DNA of 64,000 nt from Desmodesmus armatus. Taxonomy: Eukaryota > Chlorophyta > Chlorophyceae > Sphaeropleales > Scenedesmaceae. Shown here piece by piece: positions 21,719-32,935 of the stretch. The notes under the pieces are model-generated. The model searched no databases. It was not told where the DNA came from and saw only the letters and a program-made list of their open reading frames with translations. The first letter of the stretch is position 1. Each line of letters opens with the position of its first letter. The DNA lies in NCBI GenBank assembly GCA_007449985.2, contig VIIQ02000565.1, positions 654,823 through 718,822 of the forward strand, read 5' to 3'. A program made the translations under genes and the position numbers.

Positions 21719-24700
21719 ATGCCGCTAGTGTCATTGTCGTTGCTACTGCAGTGATTGCTGCAACCACTGCTGCTGTTGTAGGCCCTACGTTACTATCTAC
21801 GTTCATTGTAGTATTATACAAGAGTGAGTCCCCCCCCCCCCCCGGGCGCCGCCTTACCTTTGCGATGTGGTGAGTAGACCAGCTCGTAGCCGCGTGCCCC
21901 TCCCCCCCCCCCCCGGCTGCCAGCACCTTCACCAGGGCCCCCGCTGCCGCTGCTGCTGCCGCTGCTGCTGCCGCTGCTGCTGCCGCTGCTGCTGCCGCTG
22001 CTGCTGCCGCTGCTGCTGCCGCTGCTGCTGCCGCTGCTGCTGCCGCTGCTGCTGCCGCTGCTGCTGCCGCTGCTGCTGCCGCTGCTGCTGCTGCTGCCCT
22101 GTCAGATGTCAAGACGAAAGGCAATCCTCAAAGTCTCGTGATGCAGTGCTGAAGCAGTATCAATGAAAGCCAGACGTATTCACCTTTGCGATGTGTGGCG
22201 AGTACACAAGCTCATAGCCGCGTGCCAGGTGAAGATCCTTCCAGAAGGTCTCAATCACGTGACGCACACGGGACCCCTTAGGGTGCCAGAACACCAGACC
22301 ACCACCTGAAACAGCAAGCCAATACACAGTGCACTCAAGAATTGTTGCTAAGAGCCTCGCATATATGTGCCTTGTGCACGCCACACTCAACTAATTGTCA
22401 AACGAGTGCATCAAAACAGGCGCCACTTCAACAGAGGAGGCCTGTGTGTCACACATGGGGTAACCCAGCTGGTAAATTCTGCCACATGGGGGTAGAACAA
22501 GGCCCCGACACACACACGCACACACTCTCGCACACGTGCGCCCCCCCCCCCCACACACACACACTCCCTGTGTTGACTTACTCCCCACCCACCTGCCTCC
22601 TCCTGTATGCTGAACAGGTCCAGCTCCTGACCCAGCTTGCAATGAGTTTACCCCCCCCTCCCCGTTCTGTATGTGATCGACCCACTCCCTCACTTATGAA
22701 ACACACCCGATTGCACACCCACATGTCTGACGGTGACACCCCCCCCCCCCACACACACACACACCCTCACCCCCCCCCCCACCCACCTGCCTCCTCCTGT
22801 ATGCTGAATAGGTCCAATTCCGCGCCCAGCTTGCGGTGGTCACGACGGGCAGCCTCAACCTTGAGGTGGTTGTAGGCGGTAAGCTGCTCGGGGGACTCCC
22901 ATGCAGTGCCGTAGATACGCTGAGGGGGCATGATGGGGGGGGGGGTAAAAGATAAAACACAGTGGGAAGCTTTGTTATCAATAGCACTACACGCCACCAT
23001 ACGTTTAAGGGTGTCGGCGAGGGCAGCTTAGTGGTGACTGTGGAGAATTTTTTGTGTGCATGAGGAGGAAGGGGGGGGGGGGGCACAGCTGCATCGACCT
23101 TCAGGTGGTTGTAGGCGGTCAGCTGCTCAGGAGACTCCCACGCAGTGCCGTATATACGCTAAGGGGGCGAGATGAGCAGCAGAGAAAGGGGTTGAAAGAC
23201 ACATCAAGTTTGTTATGAGTGGCAGTTCAAGCCACCATATGTGCAGGGATATCCCAAAGGCAGATGGTGGTGACTGGGGGGGGGGGGGGGGGGGGGGGTG
23301 TGTTCCGGAAAGTAGGGGGGCAGCGGCCAAATCCTTCAGGTGGTTGTAGGCCGTCAGCTGCTCAGGGGACTCCCACGCTGTGCCGTAGATACGCTGAGGG
23401 GGCAGAAGGACAGCATGAGATAAGGGGAAACAACGTGACAGGTCTAAGAATTTTCCAGGTGTAGAGATGTGCAGGTGTAGGGCGGTTAAGGTGTAGGGAT
23501 GTTCAAGTGTGTCCCGCTTCGTCCAGTACACTGCTCAGAGCACCACTTGCAGCCCCCCCCCCAAATCAGACAGAGTGTGGTGTGGTACCCACCTGCAGCA
23601 TTGCATTCTTCTCGTCTCCCCTCCAGTAGGCTCCAGCCACTGACTCCAGGTCAAAGGCTTGGGGGTTGATGGACCCGGTACGCTCAACATGGGGGCCAGC
23701 ACAAAGGTCCCACCTGCAGCAGATGCAGCAGTGGCAGGGGGTGTTGAAGGGAAAGGGGGGGGGGGTGCAAGCGGTGTTGAGGGGGGGGGATAGCAAGCAG
23801 AGAACATGTGAATGTGTGTGCCAACAAGTGCAGTCGCCCAGAACAGCTACAGCGTGTGCACAAACCCAAAGGATGTTGGGTTGTGCACAGCAAGCGTGAG
23901 CGTGAAAGGGCAGGAAAGTATGCACTTTGAATATGCCACACACACGACGTCATTCAAGACATGTTATGTCACTGTGCTTTGCAGCGGGAGTGCTAAGGAG
24001 GAGGGGTCACTGGCACCTACAAACAGTCTCTTACCAGTGTGCTGGGTGGTCTGTCTCCCCAATGTGGTAGATGGTGGGTGTGGGGAGGGGGGGGAGGGCA
24101 GACCCGGAGGGGATGGTTTGGGGCGGGGGGTGCGGGGAGGGGGGGGGGGTGAGAGGTAGAGAATGGAATGATGATGATAAATGCCACTCACCAATGTGCT
24201 GGGTGGTCTGTCTCCCCGATGTGGTAGATGGTGATGGGTGCTGCTGGGTCCCTGGCAAGAATTGACTGAAGGATCTCCAGCTTGTATGGCTCATTGATGG
24301 ACTGAAGGGGGGGGGGGGCGGCAGACACAGAGCACAGCGTCATTACTTTGACTTGCCCTTTCCACTGGCTGGTTTTGCGGTCGAGTGCAAGTTCTTCGTC
24401 TACACACATTCTCATGAAGCCTATTTTGTTGATGTTCTTGGTGCAAGCATACAGATAGCATTGCAGGTGGGTGGGGTGCATGAGGACAGCGCAGGAGTGA
24501 AGAGTTCAGGCCTGACTGGAGGATCTCCAGCTTGTATGGCTCATTGATGGACTGATGGGGGGGGGGGGGGTGCAGCGGCAGCAGAAACAGCACACACATG
24601 TTCAAGCATTTGCTTTGTGTTTGTGGCACGCACTGTGACATAACATCGTAGGGGGCGAGCTGCAGGAAGACAGACAGCAAAAGAGTGCACGCTCGAACGC

Positions 24701-25437
24701 TGGCTGACCTCCTAATCCCAACCCCAAGAACCAGACACCAAGCCAGTCGATTATCTGTCGCACCTGTTCTGTACCGTCCTGTACAATGATGTGCTGTACT
24801 GCACCGTACTGTAATGCAGTCGCTCTCTCTCCTGCTCTGCAAGGCTGACCCCACCTGTATGGGTGCCTCTGCCTCCTCTCATGATCATTCCCTGGCCCCC
24901 ACGCCCTCTACCCCTACCCCCCCCCCCGACCCCCCCCCCCTTGCTCATCCTGCCCCAAGGCTCGCCTCACCCCAATGCGTGCCTCTGCCTCCTCGGGGCT
25001 GAGTTCCTCCCTAATGAAGGGCAGGTCCATGCGAATGATCTTCTGCATCTCCTTGCGGATGGCCTGCACAAAGCAATGTGTACTGCTGTAAGTGGTGGTT
25101 GGGTTGGACATGCTGGCTGCACGAGGCCAGGCGCCCGAAACGCCACTTGCTGACCTCAACGCACAACCCATGTTGTTGAAATTTTGTGCTGCTGAACACC
25201 CCCCGCCCCCCCCAAACCCCGCTGTCCCTCCTATCAACACACCTGGACCCCCCCCCCTCTTTGCGTACCTTGAGTTCCTTGTCGCTGAGTGGTGTGGGCA
25301 GGTCAAAGTCGTAGTAGAAGCCGCGATCTATCCAGGGCCCAATAGTGACCTGCGCATCCTTGTGCAGCCGCTGAACTGCCATCGCCATGATGTGCGCACA
25401 CTGCAGGGAGGAAAGGGGGTGCAAAGCAAGTAAAGAT

Positions 25438-25490
<53 letters not shown>

Positions 25491-26761
25491 CACAGGAAGT
25501 AAGCAAGTGACAGAGTGAGAACCTGCTGTGCAATTGGGAGAAGCAGCCGCCGGACAGCCACAACCACTATGTGCGCACACTGCAGCATGCAAAGGCAAGA
25601 ATCAGACAACTTAGTTGAGCGTGCGTGCGATTGGGGGCCACTACGGTGTGGAAGTGCAGTCACTGCACAGCCTGACCTGGGCCATGACCATGTTGCACGC
25701 ACACTGCAAAGGAGCAAAGGGGACTCTTGAGACAGAGAGGGGAGGGGGGGGGGGGGGGTGCGAACAAAACAGAGGCAGCAGAAGCAGCAGACAGGCAGGT
25801 AAGGAATACAGAGGGCGGCCACAACTTCTTCGGCCAACTCTGTCGCTGCACAGCCACGACCACATTGTGCATGCACACTACACATGACGGGGTTGAGAGG
25901 CAGCAACAGGCCACTTCAGTATCGCCCGGCAATACTCGCGAGCGTGTGCCAAGTGTGTGCCTGGGGAAAAGAGGAGCAATCCTGTCGCCCAAGTGTGTGT
26001 GGCTGCACCCTGGGGGGGGGCACCCAGGAAAAGCTCGACAGTTGAGACAGCCTGTCGCTGAGCGATACAGCCTGAGTCAAACCCACCGCGGCTGGTGGCC
26101 TGGCTAGGCAGATGGTGTCTGCTGAAGGAGGCCAGCAGCCGCCATAGGTTCAAGCCTGGCATGCTCTAGAAGCGTGGCCACAGCAGGCTGGTGAACACAT
26201 CACTGGAGTTGAGGATGCATTTGCACATGCTGTGATTGTAGCGCTGGACACTAGCCTGGCCTCAGTAGCAGCTGAGATGAACACAAGATCGGGTTGAGAG
26301 GCAGCAGCCAAGACAGCGACATGCCCACTTCAGCATCGCCTGGCGCTACTCTGAAGTGTGTGCCTGGGGAAAGAGTAGCATTCCTGTCGCCCAAGCGTGT
26401 GTAGATGCGCGCGTGCGCGGGGGGGGGGGGGTATCGGCACCCAGAAAAGCTCGACAGTTGACAGCCTGGCGCTGAGCGATGGATCCGCCTGAGTCAAACC
26501 CACCGCAGCTGGTGACCTGGCTAGGCAGATGGTATCTGCCAAAGAGGTCAGCAGCCGCCATGGTTGGTTCAAGCCTGGCATATTCTCAAGTGGCGTGCCC
26601 TACTGCAGGCTGGTAAGCACATCACTGGATGCTAAGGATGGACGTTTGTGCATGCGCGTGATGAACCCCCCCCCCCCCCCCCCCCCCCCGCCGCGCCCCC
26701 CTTCCCTGCCCCCCCCCCCCCCCCACACACACACACACAGACACATTCACTCTTTACCCTG

Positions 26762-26792
<31 letters not shown>

Positions 26793-27927
26793 GTGGCTCC
26801 GCATGCACTCTTTCTGCTGACACATGCTGGACCCCAGCAGCCCCCCCTCCCCCCCCCCCCCCCCCCCCCCCCCCCGCGCCCCCCAACGGACGCTGCCGTG
26901 TCACACACTCATGCTGGAGTGGTGGCGAGAATGACTCATCGCAAGCCCAGTGAAATCAGGATTCACCAGCTGCTGCGGGTTGCATGGGCCGCACTGTAGC
27001 TGCTCAAAAGCTCGACAGGTTCTATCGACCAGGCTAAAGGCCCGCATGAGGCTGATAATGCGTATGTGATGTCTGAACTGCAGGCTTCGCCCCCTGCACC
27101 ACACCACACCACAGCTACATGCGTAAATGTAGTGGGTGGCCCTTCCCAACAGCAACTGCAGTACGTGCAAGCTGGTTCCCAGCACCACCACTCCCTATGC
27201 TGCATCAACATCCTGACTGCAGGGTTTGTGTACAGCATGCTGCATGTGATGGCGGTGAGCATGGGCGATTTGACAGCAAACTGTGTGGTCGTAGCACCCC
27301 CCCCCCCCCCCCCGCCCCTTGTGTGCCCACACTGCGTGTTGACTGCAGAGTTGCTCTATGCTACGATGATGCATGTTGGCCATACCCACTAAGAGGTGAA
27401 CTAAGCAGCTGCTGCTGATGATTGCGCGAAAGCTGACGTCCTGCGAAAGCAGAGGCTGGTGGCAGATGACAGAGGTGCTCCCCCCTCCTCCCCCTCCCCT
27501 AACCCCCCCCCCCCCCCCCCCCCCCCCCATCCCCTCCCCTTCCCCCCGCAAAGCAATCTGACCCGAGCCAGTCACACCCCGGACACCCAACAGATCAACA
27601 TCCCAATGACAACACCCTTGACAAACCCAATGACAAGCAACCCCGACTCACGCTGTGTCGTATCCTGAGCAGCTGCTCTGACTCATCGCTGGTTGGCAGC
27701 GGGACCATCTTCGGGGCCTCCTGCTGCGCATGCGGCTGGTGCTTCTGCTGCTGCTTGCCCTTCTGCTGCTTGCCCTGCTGCTGCTGCTTCTGCGGCTGCT
27801 GCTGCTGCTCCTGCGCGTCCGCTGGCGACGTCTCTACTGCCTCGACAGCAGCTCTGACCTGGAAGATGTTCTTGCCAGCCAGGCGGGGGCAGCAGTGCTG
27901 CTGCTGCGCTGGGGTGCTGCGAGCCAT
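16864..27927 (-). CDS. Threonyl-tRNA synthetase, plastid/mitochondrial type
   Basis: Charges tRNA-Thr with threonine. Fifteen exons (5' to 3'): 27927-27652, 25400-25269, 25063-24971, 24301-24192, 23713-23593, 22919-22787, 22305-22184, 21529-21464, 21186-21062, 20377-20251, 19752-19596, 19313-19211, 18959-18844, 18390-18311 and 17106-16864. All phases agree, giving 667 residues and a TGA. Residues 1-~85 are a basic, Gln-rich leader ([10 protein letters not shown]...), probably an organelle transit peptide; the TGS domain is absent. The editing domain shows HxxxH (His91, His95) and DLCAGPH (~206-212). The class II core has the zinc ligands of the family in [15 protein letters not shown] and IHRAIFGS, then motif 3 ([15 protein letters not shown]). 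The C-terminal anticodon-binding domain follows [22 protein letters not shown] fits plant organellar enzymes. ATG at 27927 is used because the frame upstream has only GTG. The introns hold many exon-edge copies. Confidence 0.93.
17181..17622 (-). repeat. Four tandem copies of the start of the last ThrRS exon
   Basis: The minus-strand exon start at 17106 ([18 protein letters not shown]) recurs at 17230-17181, 17363-17311, 17487-17429 and 17622-17575. Measured at the shared CTGAAG, spacings are 124, 133, 123 and 136 bases. The 17363 copy is nearly intact (VCVDVMERA) with its CAG. The 17487 copy has lost the acceptor and the others carry substitutions. G runs separate some copies. Confidence 0.9.
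17771..18205 (-). repeat. Copies of the 3' part of ThrRS exon 14
   Basis: 18205-18152 repeats [16 protein letters not shown] plus the GTGAGG donor of exon 18390-18311, 159 bases further into the intron. A shorter scrap (CATCAGGCGCACTTGCA on the plus strand) lies at 17771-17790. The surrounding GTCCCTATxGCCACAT motif is repeated as well. Confidence 0.8.
19849..19890 (-). repeat. Copy of the start of ThrRS exon 11
   Basis: Minus-strand copy of [14 protein letters not shown] following a CGCAG acceptor, 138 bases upstream of the real exon start at 19752. It diverges afterwards. Confidence 0.85.
20494..20522 (-). repeat. Copy of the start of ThrRS exon 10
   Basis: Repeats YERSGTMHG after a TGCAG acceptor, 145 bases upstream of the exon start at 20377. 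A single-base change alters the second codon. G-rich sequence lies between the copies. Confidence 0.85.
20817..20889 (-). repeat. Copy of the 3' part of ThrRS exon 9
   Basis: Repeats [20 protein letters not shown] and the following GTVY with one Asp-to-Glu and one Tyr-to-Cys type change. The copy continues into a TGTGAG in place of the real donor. It lies 245 bases past the real exon end. Confidence 0.85.
21187..21270. repeat. (CAG)n array abutting a ThrRS acceptor
   Basis: About 27 uninterrupted CAG units on the plus strand. On the gene's strand these are CTG units that run directly into the acceptor of exon 21186-21062, in the position of the polypyrimidine tract. Confidence 0.95.
21856..21897 (-). 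repeat. Decayed copy of the end of ThrRS exon 7
   Basis: Repeats [13 protein letters not shown] with its donor region (GTAAGG). A two-base deletion (CCACACATC to CCACATC) breaks the frame. Confidence 0.8.
21934..22104. repeat. 12-bp minisatellite (CTGCTGCTGCCG)n
   Basis: A regular 12-base unit repeated about a dozen times or more inside a ThrRS intron, ending in plain CTG units. The frames opened by it are poly-Ala or Cys/Arg-rich shadows and not genes. Confidence 0.95.
22593..22642 (-). repeat. Copy of the end of ThrRS exon 6
   Basis: Repeats [16 protein letters not shown] together with the GTGGGT donor, 194 bases beyond the real exon end at 22787. It is open and nearly identical. Confidence 0.9.
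23099..23158 (-). repeat. Intact copy of the start of ThrRS exon 6
   Basis: Encodes [20 protein letters not shown] without change. It follows a TAG acceptor and lies 239 bases upstream of the real exon start (22919). Bases after the AAG read GTCGATGC. Confidence 0.92.
23331..23393 (-). repeat. Second intact copy of the start of ThrRS exon 6
   Basis: Encodes [20 protein letters not shown] again, after CTCAG, 235 bases upstream of the previous copy. Together with 22919 and 23158 it makes three near-equal copies. Confidence 0.92.
24035..24076 (-). repeat. Copy of the end of ThrRS exon 4
   Basis: Repeats [14 protein letters not shown] and ends at a good GTAAGA donor, 157 bases past the real exon end at 24192. 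Confidence 0.9.
24515..24551 (-). repeat. Copy of the start of ThrRS exon 4
   Basis: Repeats [11 protein letters not shown] after an ATCAG acceptor, 250 bases upstream of the real exon start at 24301. A short homologous G run lies between. Confidence 0.9.
25545..25877 (-). repeat. Three decayed copies of the start of ThrRS exon 2
   Basis: The exon start at 25400 ([12 protein letters not shown]) recurs at 25579-25545 ([12 protein letters not shown]), 25703-25665 and 25877-25843. Spacings are 179, 124 and 174 bases. Acceptors are CAG, CAG and TAG. The copies become less similar with distance. A (CAG)n array lies at 25440-25490. Confidence 0.85.
25890..26642. repeat. ~330-bp direct repeat in ThrRS intron 1
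   Basis: 25890-26215 and 26288-26642 share long blocks, such as AAAGCTCGACAGTTGA, GAGTCAAACCCACCGC and CCTGGCTAGGCAGATGGT, with many substitutions and small indels. The offset is about 400-430 bases. It contains no exon sequence that I recognise. Confidence 0.8.
26665..26873. repeat. C runs and CA repeats in ThrRS intron 1
   Basis: Several C runs of 14 to more than 20 bases alternate with short (CA)n tracts. Similar C runs lie at 27297-27313 and 27505-27528. The run lengths should be treated as approximate, since homopolymers are hard to sequence. Confidence 0.85.
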
Positions 27928-28885
27928 TGCTGCTGCGAGGGCGCCCTGAGATCGCAGAGGATCTGCTGACACGTCCTACTGACGTTTGAGGAAGAGACAC
28001 GGCCCAGGAGCCGGGCTCCTGCCTGCACTCTGCTCAACATGCACTGCTGCTCTGCTGCTGGGAGTGATGTGCGCATCCTGGGACGGAGATGCTGCTAACG
28101 GGTGCAGTATCAGACCAGAGCTTGTGCAAACAGCGTCAGAGCATGCTGGCCAGGCTGAGAGCTGGCCACAGATGTTCAGGAGTGCCGGGTGTGAGAATTT
28201 GTGGTTCGAAAGCTTAGATCACTACCCAGGCAGCAGGTGGGCTGGCAGCAATCTCGCACAGAACAATCAATTGCAATTGTGTTGGCCTCGTCGGCATAGG
28301 GGCCAGCTGAGACGATGATTAGTCAAAGTAACATGTGTCTTGACAAGGAGAGCGACTGAGCATGAGAGGAGCAGCATCACTTGAAGCACAACATCAAACG
28401 TCCATCGGCATCGATCAGCACAGCACCTACCCTCTGCTTTGAACGTGCGACAGTGCCAACCACCGCGATCAGAACAGCCACCTTGCAGAGAGGCACAAGC
28501 AGCCGTACAAGTAGGTGACCATGATGTTTATGTCTGGATGAAAGCAGGGCTTGTATCAGCTGACCTCCGCGCACAGACAGGCCAACCACCAGCTTTCCTG
28601 ATGAAACCGTCGGTGCTGTTTTGTGTCGTTGGCCACGTTCGTCTGACGATCCAGCCAGTACATGCAACAAATGCCATCAAATTCCTTAGGGACCGCATGG
28701 GCTTGATGCAGCAGCCACAGCACAGGACTGGCATATGCTGCTGTGTCCCCAACCAACCACCATCAGCACTGCCGCAACACGGCTTCCAGCCACGTGCCAG
28801 AGACCCCATGCACATCTGCAAACAACCAAAAACTGTTGTGCTGAATTATATTTGTACCATGCTGCTTTTGGCACCGCCCTGCAGC
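27928..28885. other. Divergent promoter region between ThrRS and S1FA
   Basis: About 960 bases separate the two start codons. They must hold both 5' UTRs and promoters. No TATA-like element or coding sequence stands out. Confidence 0.5.
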
Positions 28886-29740
28886 ATGGCAGATGAGAGC
28901 ACAGCACCTCTGCTGGAGGAGCAGGAGCTGGGCAACCCTGTGCCCATCATCCTGGGCGTTGTGGGCACCATCGTGGTGCTGTTCTTCGCAGGTAGGCACT
29001 TTCTTTTCTCGAGACGTTCTTTGGGTGTCTTTGAATTGCTGTGCCCTGTTTGCAAACCTGCCCGACCGGGTCCTTTTGTCACTTTGACACCTCAGCACCT
29101 CTCCCGTGCTGTTGCTGTCCTGCTGAGGGAGGGATCTCAACCAGTCTGGTTTGTGTTTCAAGTCTCTAGCAAAGCAGCCTCCGTGTAAGATAGAAGTATA
29201 TGTGTACATGTACTAGCATGGTGGGGACTGGGGGTGCCAACAGCAGCCCCTGATCTCGTCCTGCATGCTGCTGAGCGTGCTAGTACAGGTTGGTCCAACT
29301 GCTGCCCTGCCTACAACAGCTCCAGCACGGTAGCCTTACTGTTGTGCGGCTTCCTGTCAGGGGGAAGGCCACTTAGCCTGTGGTTGTAGTGGCAGCTGTG
29401 GTCGCTGCAGCAACCGCCAGCATTGGCAATCGGCGTCGGCGCCTGTGTAGCAACAACATCCCCAGTGGCGTGTACATCTGTAGGCCATTGCAGCATCGGC
29501 AAACGATTATGTCCATGCCTCTTCCTGCTAAAACCACCTCATCAACCCAGGGTCTCCACAATGTGCTGATGCCTCTCTGTTGTGTCCTGCGCCCCCCCCC
29601 CCCCCCTCCCCTCCGCAGTGAACGTTGCGCTGTGGTACTATGCCCAGCAGAACGCCCCAGTGAGGAAGGAGAGGAAGGTTGGGGCCAAGAAGGTCAAGCG
29701 GGAGGCACTGAAGCAGGGCATCCGTGTCCTGGGTGACTAA
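28886..29740 (+). CDS. S1FA-like small protein
   Basis: Two exons, 28886-28991 and 29619-29740, encode 75 residues with TAA at 29738-29740. Residues ~20-45 form a hydrophobic segment (VPIILGVVGTIVVLFFAVNV), followed by YYAQ and a strongly basic tail (RKERKVGAKKVKREALKQG). This is the layout of plant S1FA, first described as a DNA-binding protein of an rps1 promoter site, with the conserved basic KKxKREKLKQG end. The hydrophobic segment looks like a transmembrane helix, so a membrane location deserves thought. The intron's acceptor is preceded by a C run (29592-29605). The 5' end faces the tRNA synthetase gene. A short GATGACTAAGCAG-type repeat follows the stop (29733-29780). Confidence 0.85.
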
Positions 29741-31108
29741 GCAGCCAGCTTTGGATGAGTCATCTAGGATGACTAAGCAGCTATTCAGCTCCTAGTATGA
29801 CACTGGGTGACTCAGCTGCACAGCAGCTTAGGGGGTGGTCCAGAGCCTGCTAGGGGCGTTGCTGCTCTGCTGCTGGCCTTTGTCTGGTGTGATCCGGGTA
29901 CATGTGCATGTGTGTGTGGCTGTTGCTGGGGCGGGGTGATGATGTGGTACCGTGTGCGTCATGCCTGCTTTGCAGAGGTAACGCGCTTGTTTCGAAATAG
30001 AAGGCAGCCTTTGCTGGGCTGCAGTGGTTTGGGAGCCTTCTGAGTTTGTGTTGGCGGGCTGCTCGGCAGTATGGACATGCTTCAGCAGTCTGAGGTGTCT
30101 CGTTGCTGGTAGCAGCACTGACTAGCTGCCTGCCAAGGACAACTCGCCTGTTACCCAGCCCACGGGGTGCCGTTTTGTGGCGCTGCAGCAGATGTGCGTG
30201 CGGAGGGTCTGTGTGTGTGAGAGCCTGTATTTCATTGTGTCATCAGGAGTGATGAACACTAGTGGTCCAGCGCCGTGCCTCGGCCTGAACCCTTTTTTGG
30301 CTTGAGCTAAAAAGTCCAGCAGTCTGTACTGTGATTTGGAGAGGTAGCTCTGATGTTAGCCCTGACTGGGTGTGTCATTTGACAGGACGTGGCCGTCAAG
30401 TGCTGTGCTGGAATGCACACATGGGGCTGCACGTGCTTGTAAGGTAATATATCAGCTACACATCCGCTACTTTCTCACCTCTGTCATACCAGTGTGGCCT
30501 ACTAGTGGTTGGTTTGTTGGGGGGGGGGGGGCTTTGGGCAGCACCAAACACAGCTCTCTACACCCCACCCCGTGCATGTCGTGAGGTGCAGCTGCGTGTG
30601 CCAGAATCACGCACTGTGCTGTATAACTTTCCCGGATGATTTTGCAATTCAGACAGAGCCTCACCATCTTCTCCTCTCATACATACACAGTGAGTCAGAC
30701 TCACATGTTACTGACTGATGTTCCTGTCAACAAAGGTTTGCCCTTCGCAGTCTCAGTGGGGCTTGGTGACACAATGCCGACAGTGAACGAAGGACTGATG
30801 ACTGCAGCCACACCTGCTGCCCTGATATCAACAAAGAACCAGAATCACCTTCAGTGTCAGCCCATTGGGTGTACAGACCGTGCCGCATGTGTCTGCATGG
30901 TGTCACTTGCTGCAGCTGCACGCTCAACATGCAAAGCATGACCTGACAGGACACAACCTCTGCCTTCCACAAACCTGCTGGAATTAAGCACCAGGAAACT
31001 TGTCACTTCAGGTTTACTACAGCCCAAACCGCTGCCAGCTATCCTACAGCCCAAGTCCCTGCTACGCAATTGCTTCACTGAAAATCCCTCCCCAAAACCA
31101 CTGCTGCC
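29741..31108. other. Convergent 3' region between S1FA and the CDIN1-like gene
   Basis: No coding pattern. A TGTAA at 30438-30442, ~700 bases past the S1FA stop, is the first candidate poly(A) signal I found. A G run lies at 30519-30530. Confidence 0.4.
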
Positions 31109-32139
31109 CTACAGCTGCAGGATCTCCCCAGGAATAGGGAAGGTGTCTCTCAACAGCACATCCACCTGCTGCACCCCCACCTCACCCCCCTCAGCACCTC
31201 CCGCTGCCCCCACTCCTGCCGCCACTGCTGCCGCTGCTCCCGCCCCCTGCACACTGACAGCCAGGTCTGCTATGTAGCCAAACCAGTATATGACACAGCC
31301 AGGGCCGTATCTGTTGACATACGTGGCGTACTGCCCCTCCATCTGCTGCGCGTGGGTGCGGTCGTCACCAAAGCTGGCCTTGCTGTCTATCCAGTGCACC
31401 AGGTGCCACTGGCTGTCTGGGCCCTTGATGCATATAGGAACCTGATACAGACACACAACAAATGAAGTACATGCGTTGAAACATGAGTTGCATTCAGCTA
31501 TTGTCAACTCAGCAGTGTGGGAGTATGTTGACACATGGTTGTGTGTGCAGAGGCACGGGGGTGCGGGTTGGGGTGGGGGGGGGGGCGCTGGAGCGGATAA
31601 CAACCGCATTGTGCTGTCTATCCAGTGCACCAGGTGCCACTGGCTGTCAGGGCCCTTGATGCAGATAGGCACCTGATACAGACAAGGAAGCAGCGAGTAC
31701 ATGACTTACAACCATCAAGTGCATGTCATGGCGACAGGCTCAAAAATGTGTTCCGAGTGTGTCAACACACGGCTGTGTTTCTGAAGGGGTGGAGGAGTGG
31801 TTGACTACAGTGTCACGTCAGTCAAGAGCGTCAGATGCAGCTGATGCCAAGGGCCCCTGCAGCAGCTAGTATGGAGGGGGGCCCCGGGGGGGGGGGGGCA
31901 GGATGTTCACGCTTCTGCACTGCACTGCACTGTTCTGCAGTGCTCAGCACTGCACTGATCTGTACACATGTCTCCACATGCCAAGCCCCAGTCCACCCAC
32001 CACCACCACCACACCACACCTGCAGCAGTGCGTCTGGTGTCTTGAACAGCCCCCTGTCCCGCAGCTCCTGCTCACTCCAGAACGCAACGCCAGCAGCTGA
32101 CAGCTGCTGGTACAGGAACGCCTCGTACTCAAGACCTGA

Positions 32140-32175
<36 letters not shown>

Positions 32176-32856
32176 CAGCAGCAGCACCAGCACCAGCGCC
32201 AGCATCAGCAGGAGCATCAGCAGGAGCAGCAGGCAGGGGTATGTGTGTATGTGTGTGTGGATACTGCGGTTGTCTGTGTGTGGGGTGGGGGGGGGGGGGG
32301 TGTCAGCACACGCAACGCCGTGAAACCACCCCAAAGCCTCCACCTCTCGTCACACTCAAAGTGTGCCCACACAAGCACACTTCAATCCCACCTACACACA
32401 GCGCATGCTTAAAAAAAACGGCACTGAACCCCGGGCCCCCCACGAGACACCGCCACACAGTAGCTGCCCTCACTCCCTCACCTGCAAGGGACTTGGCCAT
32501 GTCGCAGTAGGGTGAGTAGCTCCTGTCAGCATGCACACAGCGCACCACATCCCGCTGCAGACACTGCAGCAGCTGATCAGGACACCACCGACTGCTGCTG
32601 CTGCTGCTGGCGCTGCTGCTTTTGCCTTCACTGCTGCCATTGCTGCTCGGGTGGCTGCTGCTGCTACTGCTGACAACTTGCAGCCGCCGCGGCTGTGGTT
32701 GCTGCTGCTGGTTGCTGCGCTGCTGCGGATGGCGGCTGTGCTGCTCCTGCTGCTGTTGCTGGGTGGATAACCGCTGCTGCCACATCTGCAGTGCTGCTGC
32801 TGCATCGACATTGTGCAGCAGCGCCGGCTGCTTCAGGGCGTCACTCACTCGCTGTA

Positions 32857-32935
<79 letters not shown>

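Noticed and set aside
21525..22124. 199-residue minus-strand poly-Ala frame
   Set aside because: A by-product of the 12-bp minisatellite and G runs inside a ThrRS intron. It overlaps real exon 21529-21464 in a different frame.
27928..27972. Upstream extension of ThrRS
   Set aside because: The first codon there is GTG. The first ATG in frame is at 27927, giving a sensible transit peptide.
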